Shown: positions 14,902 through 25,219, numbered from the stretch's first letter. The stretch is DNA of 64,000 bases from Pseudoclavibacter sp. AY1H1 (GCF_002931055.1 NZ_PSXX01000001.1:372001-436000); one strand, 5' to 3'. The notes: generated by a model from the sequence alone, not told the origin. Program-made: numbers and translations.

Positions 14902-15516
14902 ATGATGAAGCGAGCTGAACAGCGAGCGCAGACGAGACAGGCGCTGCTCGAAGCGGCTTCGCTCGAGTTCGAGGCCAATGGCTATGCCGCCACAGTCCTC
15001 AGTGATATCTCGGACCGACTCGGCATGACCAAGGGAACGGTCTACTTCCACTTCCCGACGAAGGCGCTCCTCGCCAAGGCCGTCTCGGCGACCTGGACTG
15101 AGATGTGGGATGCAGAGATCGCTCGCTCCCGCGACCGCGGGCTCTCGCTCGACGAGCTCGAGTCACTGATGATCCGGATCGCAGAGCGGTTCCAGTCCGA
15201 TTCGCTCATGCGGGCCACGATCCGTCTGGTGCGCGAGCGCGAGCTCATCGAGGAAGAACTTCCGAGGCCTTTCGACGCCTGGCTCGAAGTGACCAAGGAA
15301 GCGCTGCAGGCGTCTCGGGAATCGGGGGTGCTCCGCGACGACATCGACGTCGACGCGGCCGCCTGGCAGGTGCTCGCGAACCTGGTCGGCATCCAGATGC
15401 TTATGCAGGATCTGAACGACGGCAGGAGCATCGTCGAGCGCGTTCGAGAGATGTGGGCGGTCCACCGCGTGACACTCGCGAACCCGGGCCGAACGGCTGA
15501 CGTCGCGTCGTCGTGA
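14902..15516 (+). CDS. TetR-family regulator, gamma-butyrolactone-receptor-like
   Basis: About 204 aa from ATG 14902; ATG 14884 and 14905 are also possible. Residues 6-52 are the TetR DNA-binding domain (TRQALLEAASLEFEANGY, then a GMTKGTVYFHFPTKALL recognition segment). The rest is the helical ligand domain. The motif IRLVRERELIEEEL, followed by a Trp and a late GIQMLMQDL helix, resembles the ScbR/ArpA gamma-butyrolactone receptors. It lies directly upstream of and parallel to an RND exporter gene and probably controls it, though binding of a butyrolactone is only a family-based guess. Confidence 0.8.
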   Translation: MMKRAEQRAQTRQALLEAASLEFEANGYAATVLSDISDRLGMTKGTVYFHFPTKALLAKAVSATWTEMWDAEIARSRDRGLSLDELESLMIRIAERFQSDSLMRATIRLVRERELIEEELPRPFDAWLEVTKEALQASRESGVLRDDIDVDAAAWQVLANLVGIQMLMQDLNDGRSIVERVREMWAVHRVTLANPGRTADVASS

Positions 15517-15656
15517 ACATGTGATCGAGACGGGGCGCCGACCTCGTCGCGAGGAGACAGCGATGCCGGCAAAGATCAGTCTCTAGTAGGGCATGAAACT
15601 CCCGGAACCAGTCCTTTCGGGTGATTCCGAGGATCTTCACGGTCGACAGTATGGGA

Positions 15657-15682
15657 GGGCGTCGGGTTGTCACCCGGCGCCC
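15657..15682 (+). promoter_or_regulatory. leader hairpin upstream of the RND gene
   Basis: An 11-bp stem GGGCGTCGGGT / ACCCGGCGCCC (one G-U pair) with a TGTC loop, 23 nt before the GTG start. It may be a leader structure or operator. Confidence 0.45.
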
Positions 15683-15704
15683 TGTCGCGTCGAAAGGTCC
15701 CTCT

Positions 15705-18700
15705 GTGTCTGTGCTCACTCGTCTGAGTCTCAAGTATCGAATTCTGATCGGACTGCTGACCGCTGCAATCGCGGCGGCCGGAATCATCTCGACGGCGCAG
15801 CTCAAGCAGGAGCTCATGCCGTCGGTGGAGGTCCCGCAGGGATTCGTGACGGCGACACTGACCGGGGCCTCGCCCGACGTCATGGTGACCGAGGTCACCG
15901 AGCCCATCGAGAACGCTCTCCGTGGCGTCTCGGAAGTGCAGTCCGTGACGTCGACGACGTCGGAGGGGTTCGCCCAGATCGTCGTCTCCTGGAGCTTCGA
16001 CGCTGACAAGACGCAGGTCGAGGCCGAGCTCCGATCCGCCGTCGAGTCGACGAAGTCGCTCCGCCCCGAGTCCTCTACGGCAGAGCTCAACACGTTCTCG
16101 CTCGACGCGCTCCCCGTGCTGACGCTCGGCGCATCCTCCGACACAGACACTGCGACGCTCTCGAAGACGCTCACCGACTCCGTGCTGCCCGCTCTCTCGC
16201 AGGTCGACGGAGTGCAGAACGTCGAAGTCTCCGGCACCCGCGAGGAGCGAGTGGAGATCAGCCTCCGCCAGGCGGACGTCGAAGCGCTCAAGATCGACAC
16301 CGCGTCGATCGAACCGACGCTCACTGCCGCTGGCATCGTGCTCCCCGCTGGAGACGTCACGAGCGGCACCGGGGAGATCTCCGTGCAGGTCGGGTCGCAG
16401 CTCAGCTCCCTGGATGCCATCCGCGCCCTCCCGTTCACGACGGAGGACTCGACCGTGCTGCTCTCGCAGTTCGCGGATGTCGACATCAAGGAGATCCCCG
16501 CGACCTCCATCTCCAGGGTCAACGGCGCGGAGACCCTGACGCTGAGTGTCACGAAGGCGTCCGACGCGAGCACGGTCTCCGTCGCGCACGGCGTCACGGA
16601 GAAGCTCGCAGAGGTCACACCCGGACTGCCCTCGAACGTCGTCTTCACGGAGATCGAGAACCAGGCACCGTACATCGAGCAGTCGATCCACGACCTCTCG
16701 GTCGAGGGTGGGCTCGGCCTCATCTTCGCCGTCCTCGTCATCTTCCTGTTCCTCGCCTCGTTCCGGTCGACGATCGTCGCGGCGATCTCGATCCCGATGT
16801 CCCTGCTCATCACGATGGTGGGCCTGAACGTGGGGGAGTACTCGCTCAACATCCTGACCCTCGGAGCGCTCACCATCGCGGTCGGACGAGTCGTGGACGA
16901 CTCGATCGTCGTGATCGAGAACATCAAGCGTCGGCAGGGTGACGGCGCCCTGACGATCGAGGGGATCGTGGGCTCCGTCGGCCAGGTCGCTGGCGCCATC
17001 ACCGCCTCGACGCTCACGACGGTCGCGGTCTTCCTCCCGATCGCGTTCGTCGGGGACATCGTCGGCCAGCTCTTCCGACCGTTCGCGGTGACGGTCTCCA
17101 TCGCGCTGGTCGCGTCCCTCGTCGTCGCGCTGACGATCGTCCCGGTGTTCGCGTACTGGATGCTGCGTCGCCCCTCGAAGCCCATGAAGCGCGAGCGGTT
17201 CGTCCGTGCGCGTGCAGCCCAGGCCGCCTGGACCGCACGCCAGGAGGAAGCAGCCGAGGGACGTTGGGCTCGTCGGTCGGCGAAGCTCGAGGCGAAGAAC
17301 GAGAAGCGGGAGCAGCGCGGGAAGTCAGCGCTGCCGGTCCCCACCGCCGCCCCCGGTGTCGTCGCGGCACGGGGCGATGGTGAGGAGGGATCGCCGTACG
17401 ACGGACTGCAGCGAGCCTTCGTGCCCATCCTCGACGCGACCCTGCGGCACCCACGCCGCACGATCGCGGCCGCGCTCGCCCTGCTGCTGCTCACCGGCAT
17501 CGGCGCAACCGCGCTCCGTAGCGACTTCCTCGGCAGCATGGGTGATGAGACGGTCCTCGTCGAGCAGAAGCTCCCGCAGGGCACGACCATCGACGAGAGC
17601 TTGGCGGGCGCCGAGAAGCTCGAGGCCGTCCTCGCCACGAAGGGGAGCGTCGAGACGTTCGTGAGCTCCATCGGGGCCGGCGGTGCTGGCGGATTCGGGG
17701 GCGGTGACGCAGAGAGCACCTCGATCACCGTGATCCCCGCAGAGGGGCAGGATGCGGAGACGGTCGCCAACAGTCTGCGCTCGGACTTCGGCGGGCTCAG
17801 CGATGTCGGCGAGGTGACCGTGACCACTGCGGCTTCCTCAGCTCTGGCATCGGACGTTCAACTCGCAATCCAGGGCAACGACGCGGACTCGCTGAGCCAG
17901 GCGGCCACGCAGCTCGGCGATGCCGTCAAGGACCTCCCCGGCGTGACGGCGGTCTCGAACGACCTCAGCACGGGCGGCAACGTGGTCATGGTCGACGTCG
18001 ACCGCAGCAAGGCGGCCGGCTACGGCTATACGCAGGCGACCGTCGGCCAGGCGGTCTCCGCCGCGCTGACCGGGACCCCGCTCGGCACGGTGCGCCTCGA
18101 GGGCGTCGACCGCGACATCGTGATCGCGCCGACGCAGGGGCCAGTCGCTCTCGACCAGCTCGCCCTCATGCAGCTTCCCGTGACGGCGGTGCAGCAGCAG
18201 CGTGCCATCACCGACGCGACGGACGCGTTCACGGAGGAACAGGAGACGAAGGCCGAGGAGCAGGAGGCTGAGGCGGTCGAGCAGATGCAGGAGACCGTCG
18301 ACGACGCCGTCGAGGCTCGGGACACGGTGTCCGCGCAGCTCGGCGAGCTGCAGACCCAGCTCGCGACGCTGCAGACGGCGCCGCTGACCCCAGCGGTTCC
18401 CGACGCCGGCTCCAGCATGACCCCGGAGCAGGCGGCGCAGGCGGAACGGGACGCGCAGATCGCCGCCCTGACCGAAGCGATCGAGCAGGCAGAATCGGGC
18501 ATCGAGCAGGCCAACGCCGGTGTCGACGCGGCCGTCAAGGCTCAGGAGGACATGGCGGCTCAGTCGCTCGAGGCAAAGGAGCTGCAGGCCAGGCAGGAAG
18601 GGCTCGCCGACACGAAGGCGACGCCCATCCGGCTCGGAGACATCGCAGAGGTCCGCGAGGAGGCGACCCCTGGCGCGATCACCCGCAACGACGGCGCGCG

Positions 18701-19430
18701 CCAGGTCACGGTCTCGGTCACTCCGGCCGAGGGGCAGTTGGGAACCGTCACGCAGGCCGTCTACGCGGCGACCGACGGTCTCGAGCTTCCCGCCGGTGTC
18801 ACGTTCGTCGTCGGAGGTGCGTCCGCCGACCAGGACGAGTCGTTCCAGCAGCTCGGCATGGCGATGCTCCTCGCCATCGTGCTCGTGTTCCTCATCATGG
18901 TGGCGACCTTCCGCAGCCTGATGCAGCCGCTCATCCTGCTCGTCTCGGTGCCGTTTGCCGCCACGGGAGCGGTGGCACTGCTCCTGCTCACGGATACGCC
19001 GCTCGGCCTGCCGTCGCTCATCGGACTCCTCATGCTGATCGGGATCGTGGTCACGAATGCAATCGTGCTCATCGACCTCATCAACCACATCAGGGAACGT
19101 GGTTCGAGCGTGCACGACGCGATCGTGCACGGGACGAGGCTGCGCCTCCGTCCGATCCTCATGACCGCTGCGGCGACGATCTTCGCGCTCGTGCCGATGT
19201 CGCTTGGCCTGACCGGGGGTGGCGTGTTCATCTCCAAGCCGCTCGCCATCGTCGTGATCGGCGGCCTGATCAGCTCGACGCTGCTCACGCTGGTGCTGGT
19301 CCCCGTCCTCTACTCCAGCGTCGAGCGCCGGAACGATCGACGGGCTGCCAAGCGCGCGGCTCGCAGGGAGCGCAAGGCCGAGGCGGCCGCCGAGAAGACG
19401 GCAATCGCCGCGGCTCCCGCCGGAAGCTGA
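15705..19430 (+). CDS. RND-family efflux permease with inserted coiled-coil hairpin
   Basis: A 1241-aa inner-membrane proton-driven exporter. GTG 15705 was chosen because AAAGG lies 8-9 nt upstream and the frame then begins at the usual cytoplasmic start (VSVLTRLSLKYR) before TM1. The order is TM1, a large extracellular loop, TM2-6, a second loop, TM8-12. The proton-relay pair of acidic residues in TM4 is visible (GRVVDDSIVVIENI, Asp 398/399). It is longer than the usual 1030-1070 aa because of a basic cytoplasmic linker (about 489-566) and an Ala/Glu/Gln-rich coiled-coil in the second loop (about 841-966). Two helices of that coiled-coil are separated by a Pro-rich turn. No adaptor or outer-membrane partner is nearby, as expected for a monoderm. 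Confidence 0.9.
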   Translation: MSVLTRLSLKYRILIGLLTAAIAAAGIISTAQLKQELMPSVEVPQGFVTATLTGASPDVMVTEVTEPIENALRGVSEVQSVTSTTSEGFAQIVVSWSFDADKTQVEAELRSAVESTKSLRPESSTAELNTFSLDALPVLTLGASSDTDTATLSKTLTDSVLPALSQVDGVQNVEVSGTREERVEISLRQADVEALKIDTASIEPTLTAAGIVLPAGDVTSGTGEISVQVGSQLSSLDAIRALPFTTEDSTVLLSQFADVDIKEIPATSISRVNGAETLTLSVTKASDASTVSVAHGVTEKLAEVTPGLPSNVVFTEIENQAPYIEQSIHDLSVEGGLGLIFAVLVIFLFLASFRSTIVAAISIPMSLLITMVGLNVGEYSLNILTLGALTIAVGRVVDDSIVVIENIKRRQGDGALTIEGIVGSVGQVAGAITASTLTTVAVFLPIAFVGDIVGQLFRPFAVTVSIALVASLVVALTIVPVFAYWMLRRPSKPMKRERFVRARAAQAAWTARQEEAAEGRWARRSAKLEAKNEKREQRGKSALPVPTAAPGVVAARGDGEEGSPYDGLQRAFVPILDATLRHPRRTIAAALALLLLTGIGATALRSDFLGSMGDETVLVEQKLPQGTTIDESLAGAEKLEAVLATKGSVETFVSSIGAGGAGGFGGGDAESTSITVIPAEGQDAETVANSLRSDFGGLSDVGEVTVTTAASSALASDVQLAIQGNDADSLSQAATQLGDAVKDLPGVTAVSNDLSTGGNVVMVDVDRSKAAGYGYTQATVGQAVSAALTGTPLGTVRLEGVDRDIVIAPTQGPVALDQLALMQLPVTAVQQQRAITDATDAFTEEQETKAEEQEAEAVEQMQETVDDAVEARDTVSAQLGELQTQLATLQTAPLTPAVPDAGSSMTPEQAAQAERDAQIAALTEAIEQAESGIEQANAGVDAAVKAQEDMAAQSLEAKELQARQEGLADTKATPIRLGDIAEVREEATPGAITRNDGARQVTVSVTPAEGQLGTVTQAVYAATDGLELPAGVTFVVGGASADQDESFQQLGMAMLLAIVLVFLIMVATFRSLMQPLILLVSVPFAATGAVALLLLTDTPLGLPSLIGLLMLIGIVVTNAIVLIDLINHIRERGSSVHDAIVHGTRLRLRPILMTAAATIFALVPMSLGLTGGGVFISKPLAIVVIGGLISSTLLTLVLVPVLYSSVERRNDRRAAKRAARRERKAEAAAEKTAIAAAPAGS

Positions 19431-19432
19431 CG

Positions 19433-19468
19433 CAGGGTGGTGCCGCGCAGCAGCGCGGCGCCACCCTG
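19433..19468 (+). terminator. terminator after the RND gene
   Basis: A 16-bp stem (one G-U pair) CAGGGTGGTGCCGCGC with an AGCA loop, starting 3 nt after the stop codon. There is no clear U-run. Confidence 0.75.
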
Positions 19469-19533
19469 AGCCGATGTGACGCGAGTCGGCGGCAGAATTC
19501 GGCAAGCTCCGACGATCGGGAGAGAATAGCCGG

Positions 19534-20679
19534 ATGCATCCGATAGCCGCCCGTGCCCAGCTCGCGACCGCCCACCGCATCGTGGTCAAGATCGGCTCCT
19601 CATCGCTCACGGGCGCCGACGGGCACCTGAACCTCGAAGCCCTGCGCTCGCTCGTGCAGGTCATCGCGGATCGCCACGACAAGGGACTCCAGACCCTCCT
19701 CGTCACCTCGGGCGCGGTCGCCGCCGGCATCGGGCCCCTCGGTCTCCCATCGAGGCCGCGCGACGTGGCGACTGCCCAGGCTGCCGCCTCCGTCGGGCAG
19801 GGGATGCTCGTGGCCCGGTACGCAGAGGCGTTCGCGGATCGAGCCATCACGGTCGGGCAGATCCTGCTCACGGCAGAGGACACCGTGCGGCGCACCCGCT
19901 ACAAGAACGCGCAGCGATCGCTCGAGCGCCTGTTCAGGCTCGCGGTCGTGCCGATCGTGAACGAGAACGACGCGGTCGTGACCGATGAGCTCCGCTTCGG
20001 TGACAACGACCGGCTCGCCGCGCTGGTCGCCCAGCTCGTCGGGGCCGACGCGCTTGTCCTGCTCACGGACGTCGACGGCCTGTACGACGGCCCGCCCAGC
20101 CGCGAGGGCACACGGCGCATCTCCGAGGTGCTCGGCCCGAGCGATCTTGAAGGCATCGAGGTCTCCGGCAGGGGCAGCGACGTCGGAACGGGTGGCATGC
20201 TCACCAAGCTCGAGTCGGTCTCCATCGCCACGGGATCGGGCATGCCCGTCGTGTTGACGAAGGCGGAGAACGCGCGCGCGGCCATCGACGGGGAGCGTGT
20301 CGGCACGTGGTTCGCCCCGACCGGGAAGCGATCGTCGCGCAAGCGGCTCTGGATCGCCCACGCCGCGCGGGTGCAGGGCAAGATCGTGCTCGACGACGGC
20401 GCCGTCGACGCCGTGCTCGGTGGGCGAGCCTCGCTGCTGGCTGCCGGAATCGTGGGCGTCGAGGGCGAGTTCGTCGCCGGCGACCCGGTCGAGCTGGTCT
20501 CGAAGGAGGGCGTCGTCATCGCACGAGGCCTCAGCGGCTTCGATGCCGTCGAGATCCCCGACATGCTCGGGCAGTCGTCGAGTTCGCTGCGCGAGTCGCT
20601 TGGGACCGGGTACGACCGCGAGGTCATCCATCGCGACGACCTGGTGCTCGTGCGCCCGAAGGGGATCCGCGTCGGCTGA
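19534..20679 (+). CDS. proB: glutamate 5-kinase
   Basis: A 381-aa cytosolic enzyme making gamma-glutamyl phosphate from glutamate and ATP, the first step of proline synthesis. The N-terminal amino-acid-kinase domain (about 1-255) shows the [13 protein letters not shown] loop, a [10 protein letters not shown] motif, the [12 protein letters not shown] substrate segment and [12 protein letters not shown]. The C-terminal PUA domain (about 275-365) holds [10 protein letters not shown] and [11 protein letters not shown]. The length is that of the usual two-domain enzyme. proA follows after 32 nt, so the two are probably co-transcribed. Confidence 0.97.
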   Translation: MHPIAARAQLATAHRIVVKIGSSSLTGADGHLNLEALRSLVQVIADRHDKGLQTLLVTSGAVAAGIGPLGLPSRPRDVATAQAAASVGQGMLVARYAEAFADRAITVGQILLTAEDTVRRTRYKNAQRSLERLFRLAVVPIVNENDAVVTDELRFGDNDRLAALVAQLVGADALVLLTDVDGLYDGPPSREGTRRISEVLGPSDLEGIEVSGRGSDVGTGGMLTKLESVSIATGSGMPVVLTKAENARAAIDGERVGTWFAPTGKRSSRKRLWIAHAARVQGKIVLDDGAVDAVLGGRASLLAAGIVGVEGEFVAGDPVELVSKEGVVIARGLSGFDAVEIPDMLGQSSSSLRESLGTGYDREVIHRDDLVLVRPKGIRVG

Positions 20680-20711
20680 GGGCGACCGCTCGCGGCGTAG
20701 AATGCTCTGTC

Positions 20712-22031
20712 ATGACGATCTTGCAGGGTGAGCGCGCGGACACGGCGGACCAGGGCGACGCGGACGAGCTGGCGAGCACCGCCATCATCGAGCTCGCCGA
20801 GCGGGCACGGGCGGCATCGCGCGTGCTGGCTCGATCGACGCGTGCGCAGAAGGACGGGGCGCTCGTCGCCCTCGCGGAGGCCCTCGTGCGTGCGACGCCC
20901 GAGATCCTCGCCGGCAATGCGCAGGACCTCGAGCGCGGGCGCGTCTCGGGCATGTCCGAAGGTCTCCTCGACCGTCTCGCACTGGACGAGTCCCGCATTC
21001 GAGCGATCGCCGACTCCCTGCTCGAGGTCGCGGCGCTGCCCGACCCCGTCGGTGCAGTCGTCCGAGGATCGACCCTGGCCAATGGGCTCCGACTCCGACA
21101 GCTGCGTGTTCCGATGGGGGTCATCGGTGTCATCTACGAGGCCCGTCCCAACGTCACCGTCGACGTCGCCGGGCTCGCGCTGAAGAGCGGCAACGCCGTG
21201 CTCCTCCGCGGCGGATCCGCCGCCGAGCACTCCAACTCGGCCATCATCGGCACGCTTCGGTCGGCACTGGATGCGTACGGGCTGCCCGCCGATCTCGTGC
21301 AGTCGATCGACGAGTACGGCCGCCCCGGAGCCCGCGCACTCATGCGAGCCCGCGGGCACGTCGACCTCGTCGTCCCTCGTGGCGGTGCCGGTCTCATCCA
21401 GACCGTCGTCCGCGAGTCTCGAGTTCCCGTCATCGAGACGGGAGTCGGCAACTGCCACGTCTTCGTCGACAGCACCGCCGAGCTCGACATGGCGCTCGAG
21501 ATCCTCATCAACTCGAAGACGCACCGAGTCGGCGTCTGCAACGCGGCAGAGACCCTGCTGGTGCACTCGGATGCGGCAGAGGCGTTTCTCCCCGGCGCCC
21601 TCGCGGCGCTTGCTGAGCGCGGGGTCCGCATCCATGGCGACGACCGCACGAGGGCCGTGGCGCCTCAGGGTGTCGAGGTGCTCGAGGCGACACACGATGA
21701 CTGGGCGACGGAGTACCTCGACTACGAGATCGCAGTGCGAGTCGTCGACGACTTCGATGAGGCGCTCGTGCACATCCGCGAGTTCAGCACTGGCCACACC
21801 GAGGCGATCGTCACGAGCTCGCTGCAGGCCGCAGAGCGCTTCACCGCTGAGGTCGACGCCGCAGCCGTCATCGTGAACGCGTCGACGCGCTTCACGGATG
21901 GCGGCCAGTTCGGGCTCGGCGCCGAGCTGGGCATCTCGACCCAGAAGCTGCACGCTCGCGGGCCGATGGGGCTCGAAGAGCTCACGACGACGAAGTGGGT
22001 TGTCACGGGCGACGGCCAGATTCGCGCCTGA
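20712..22031 (+). CDS. proA: gamma-glutamyl phosphate reductase
   Basis: A 439-aa cytosolic NADPH enzyme of the aldehyde-dehydrogenase superfamily that reduces gamma-glutamyl phosphate to glutamate semialdehyde, the second step of proline synthesis. ATG 20712 was chosen because it gives the usual length and leaves the proB gene intact. Visible are the [15 protein letters not shown] motif, a cofactor region with [14 protein letters not shown], and the catalytic Cys 276 in the [13 protein letters not shown] motif. A late [19 protein letters not shown] motif is typical of ProA. It is in a pair with proB. Confidence 0.97.
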   Translation: MTILQGERADTADQGDADELASTAIIELAERARAASRVLARSTRAQKDGALVALAEALVRATPEILAGNAQDLERGRVSGMSEGLLDRLALDESRIRAIADSLLEVAALPDPVGAVVRGSTLANGLRLRQLRVPMGVIGVIYEARPNVTVDVAGLALKSGNAVLLRGGSAAEHSNSAIIGTLRSALDAYGLPADLVQSIDEYGRPGARALMRARGHVDLVVPRGGAGLIQTVVRESRVPVIETGVGNCHVFVDSTAELDMALEILINSKTHRVGVCNAAETLLVHSDAAEAFLPGALAALAERGVRIHGDDRTRAVAPQGVEVLEATHDDWATEYLDYEIAVRVVDDFDEALVHIREFSTGHTEAIVTSSLQAAERFTAEVDAAAVIVNASTRFTDGGQFGLGAELGISTQKLHARGPMGLEELTTTKWVVTGDGQIRA

Positions 22032-22125
22032 GCTGCGGCACCTCCCGCGCGAAGATCAGTCCAGGTGATGACGCGTTCCGTCAGGCTCGCCGCGTAGCCT
22101 GATCGGAGACGTTGAAGGGACGATC

Positions 22126-22596
22126 ATGACCAGCACCCCACTGCCCATCGAGAACCAGCCGTCGAACTTCGACCAGCACGACGCCTTCGCCCAGGCGCCG
22201 AGCACGGAACGCCCCCAGGGCCTCGACCGAGTCTTCCTCGGTGAGCTCGAGGTGTCCCGAGATCGCATCTCGGGTCCGTACGGCTCCCTCCCGACGGAGG
22301 GCTCGACCGTGTTCGTCACGAACATGTCGCGCGTCGAGCGTGCCATCCCGACGTGGGCGATCATCGTCGCGATCGCCGGGTTCTTCGTCCTGACGATCTT
22401 CAGCCTCCTGTTCCTGCTGGTGAAGGAGGATCGCGTCGTCGGCGGATACGAGGTCCGCATTTCGAATCCGACGGGAACGCTCACGAGCTTCGTGCCGGTT
22501 GATGCGCGCTCCGCCGCCTGGATCTGGCAGGACCTCCAGGGCCGTGCGGCCGCCGCGCGGGAGCTCATCGCGTCGGTAACTTCCACCGTTCGCTGA
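22126..22596 (+). CDS. single-TM membrane protein
   Basis: A 156-aa protein with a disordered polar N-terminus (1-70), one strong TM helix (about 76-99, WAIIVAIAGFFVLTIFSLLF) and a soluble beta-type C-terminal domain that ends in a conserved-looking WIWQDLQGRAAAARELI helix. I recognise the type from related actinobacteria as a conserved hypothetical, but no function is known. It stands between proA and the glucan phosphorylase gene without overlap. Confidence 0.7.
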   Translation: MTSTPLPIENQPSNFDQHDAFAQAPSTERPQGLDRVFLGELEVSRDRISGPYGSLPTEGSTVFVTNMSRVERAIPTWAIIVAIAGFFVLTIFSLLFLLVKEDRVVGGYEVRISNPTGTLTSFVPVDARSAAWIWQDLQGRAAAARELIASVTSTVR

Positions 22597-22648
22597 CGTT
22601 CATCTCGGCGACGCGGTGGCGCCGTGTTTCGGCGCTACGCTGGAGCGC

Positions 22649-25198
22649 GTGAAGGCCTACGACTCGCTGTCCGTATCCACTGTTCTCCCTCCTGAGCTCG
22701 CGCCGCTGCGCACTCTCGCCAAGAATCTGCGCTGGTCCTGGCGCTCGAGCGCTGAACGGCTCTTCGCCGGCATCGACGAGCAGCTGTGGCGAGCGTGCGG
22801 CCGCAATCCCATCGTGATGCTTCGCTCACTTCCGGCATCCCGCGTCGCCGAGCTCGCGGCAGATCCCGAGTTCGTCGCGCGGCTCGGTCACGAAGCCGAG
22901 GATCTCTCGGCCTACCTCGACAGCGACCGCTGGTTCCACAAGCACACGCGGGGTACCGCGGACGAGGCGACGAGCGTTGCCTACTTCTCGATGGAGTTCG
23001 GGATCACGGAGTCGCTCCCCGTCTACTCCGGCGGTCTCGGTGTGCTCGCGGGCGACCATCTCAAGAGCGCAAGCGACCTCGGGGCGCCGATCATCGGCGT
23101 CGGCCTCCTCTACACCTACGGGTACTTCTCGCAGACCTTGTCTCGCGAGGGATGGCAGCAGGAGGCTTACGCGGAGCATCCGCCGAAGGACCTCGCCGTC
23201 GATCCCGTGTTGGACGCGTCGGGTGCCCAGTCCCGCGTCTCTCTTGCCTTCCCGGACGGGCGGACGCTCGAGATCGCACTCTGGGAGGCCCAGGTCGGCA
23301 CTGTGCCGTTACTGCTCCTCGACACGAACCTTCCGGAGAACCCTGAGGATCTCCGCGCGATCACGGATCGGCTCTACGGTGGAGACGCCGAGCACCGCAT
23401 CCGGCAGGAGCTGGTGCTCGGCGTCGGCGGAGTACGAGCCGTGCAGGCGTACGCGGAACTCAACGGACGCCGGCAGCCGACCGTCTTCCACCTCAACGAG
23501 GGGCACGCGGGCTTCTCGGGCGTCGAGCGCATCGGTCAGCTGATGGCTGGCGGCGAGACGTTCGAAACCGCGCTCGCCGCAGTGCGGTCGAGCACCGTCT
23601 TCACGACGCACACGCCGGTTCCCGCCGGCATCGACCGCTTCGACGCACATCTCGTGCAGCGCTACCTCGGCTCGTCCGGCGGTCTGACCCTGGTGCCTGA
23701 CGTTCCGCTGGCACGCATCATGGAGCTCGGGGCGGAAGACGACCCTGGCCGCTTCAACATGGCGCACCTCGGTCTCCGCCTCGCGCAGTACGCCAACGGC
23801 GTCGCGAAGCTGCATGGCGTCGTGTCCCGAGGCATGTTCGCCAAGCTGTATCCGGGTGTGGCCGCAGAGGAAGTCCCGATCGGCTCGATCACCAACGGCG
23901 TCCACATCCCGAGCTGGACCCGCCCGTCGATGCTCCGGGTCATCGAAGCCATGAACGGCGGACGCGAGCTCGCGACGTCCGGCACGTGGAACCACCCGGA
24001 GGCGGTCGGCGCCGAGGAGCTCTGGCGCATCCGCGGTGAGCTGCGGGCCGAGCTCGTCAGACGGGCCCGCGAATCAGTTCGCGCCTCGTGGCAGGCGCGA
24101 GGCGCACAGGACGCGGAACTCGGCTGGATCCGAGACGTGCTGGATCCCGAGCGGCTCACGATCGGCTTCGCTCGTCGAGTCTCGACCTACAAGCGCCTCA
24201 CCCTCATGCTGCAGGACCGAGATCGGCTCGCCCGCATCCTCAACAATCCCGATCGTCCCGTCCAGTTCGTCATCGCCGGCAAGGCGCATCCCGCCGATAT
24301 GGGCGGCAAGCAGCTCTTGCAGGAGCTGGTGAACTTCGCCGATGAGGCGGGGGTTCGCGACCGCATCGTGTTCCTCCCCGACTACAACGTCGCGATCGCG
24401 AAGCACCTCGTGGCCGGCAGCGATGTGTGGCTGAACAACCCCGTGCGTCCACAGGAGGCATCCGGCACCTCGGGCATGAAGGCCGTCATGAACGGGTGCC
24501 TGACGTTCTCGATCTCAGATGGCTGGTGGGATGAGATGGCGGACGACGCTGTCGGGTGGACGATTCCTGACACCAGCGGAGTCGATGAGCGCACGCGTGA
24601 CGCTCTTGAGGCCGGTGCGCTCTACGACATCCTCGAGCACGAGATCGCGCCGCTGTTCTACGCGCGCGATGAGCGGGGCCTTCCTGTCGAGTGGGTAGAG
24701 AAGGTCCGCCGTTCCGTGTCGGTTGTCGGCCCGAAGGTCGCCGCCGAGCGCATGGTGCGGGACTACGTCACCGACCTCTACCTGCCTGCGGGCCGTTCGG
24801 CACGCGTTGCCTCCGACCTCGTCGCTACACGCTCGTTCGCGACTTGGCTCGGCGACGTGCGGGCGGCCTGGCCGGGCGTCCGCGTCGCGTCCGTGGTCGC
24901 GGAGAACCGCGAGCCGAAGGCGGGGGAGAGCGTCCGTCTCTCGGCAAGAGTCGAACTCGGCGGGCTGAGTACTGACGACGTCCTCGTCGAAGCCGTCGTG
25001 GGTGCTCCCGACGCCGAGGGTGAGCTGCAGAGTACTCGGATCGTCGAGATGCGGCCTGCCCACGAGGGGGGATCGACGTTTGTCGTCGACGTTCCGATCG
25101 ACGAGCCTGGACTGCTCGGCTACACCGTCCGGGTGCAGCCGAGGCACGCGTTCCTGCAGGCTTCGGCCGAGCTGGGACTGGTCCGTCTCCCCGTGTAG
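22649..25198 (+). CDS. glgP: alpha-glucan (glycogen/maltodextrin) phosphorylase
   Basis: An 849-aa cytosolic GT35 enzyme that releases glucose-1-phosphate from alpha-1,4-glucans with phosphate. GTG 22649 gives the usual start (KAYDSLSVSTVLPPEL). An N-terminal DUF3417-like region (about 10-120) marks the actinobacterial long type. Next come an AYFSMEFGITESLPVYSGGLG motif, a FHLNEGHAGF site and a VFTTHTPVPAGIDRF motif. The pyridoxal-phosphate lysine is Lys 611 in ASGTSGMKAVMNG. The C-terminal 110 residues are beta-rich (Ig-like). A hairpin follows the gene. Confidence 0.95.
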   Translation: MKAYDSLSVSTVLPPELAPLRTLAKNLRWSWRSSAERLFAGIDEQLWRACGRNPIVMLRSLPASRVAELAADPEFVARLGHEAEDLSAYLDSDRWFHKHTRGTADEATSVAYFSMEFGITESLPVYSGGLGVLAGDHLKSASDLGAPIIGVGLLYTYGYFSQTLSREGWQQEAYAEHPPKDLAVDPVLDASGAQSRVSLAFPDGRTLEIALWEAQVGTVPLLLLDTNLPENPEDLRAITDRLYGGDAEHRIRQELVLGVGGVRAVQAYAELNGRRQPTVFHLNEGHAGFSGVERIGQLMAGGETFETALAAVRSSTVFTTHTPVPAGIDRFDAHLVQRYLGSSGGLTLVPDVPLARIMELGAEDDPGRFNMAHLGLRLAQYANGVAKLHGVVSRGMFAKLYPGVAAEEVPIGSITNGVHIPSWTRPSMLRVIEAMNGGRELATSGTWNHPEAVGAEELWRIRGELRAELVRRARESVRASWQARGAQDAELGWIRDVLDPERLTIGFARRVSTYKRLTLMLQDRDRLARILNNPDRPVQFVIAGKAHPADMGGKQLLQELVNFADEAGVRDRIVFLPDYNVAIAKHLVAGSDVWLNNPVRPQEASGTSGMKAVMNGCLTFSISDGWWDEMADDAVGWTIPDTSGVDERTRDALEAGALYDILEHEIAPLFYARDERGLPVEWVEKVRRSVSVVGPKVAAERMVRDYVTDLYLPAGRSARVASDLVATRSFATWLGDVRAAWPGVRVASVVAENREPKAGESVRLSARVELGGLSTDDVLVEAVVGAPDAEGELQSTRIVEMRPAHEGGSTFVVDVPIDEPGLLGYTVRVQPRHAFLQASAELGLVRLPV

Positions 25199-25219
25199 GA
25201 GATCGCTCCTGGGTGGCGG

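Noticed and set aside
15401-17827. 808-codon minus-strand open frame
   Set aside because: Antisense to the RND gene; the Ser/Thr/Ala-rich product is a typical high-GC shadow.
17838-19895. 685-codon minus-strand open frame
   Set aside because: Antisense to the RND gene and proB; Arg/Asp/Gly/His-rich, no motif and no ribosome site.
19899-21953. 684-codon minus-strand open frame
   Set aside because: Antisense to proB and proA, both of which are certain genes.
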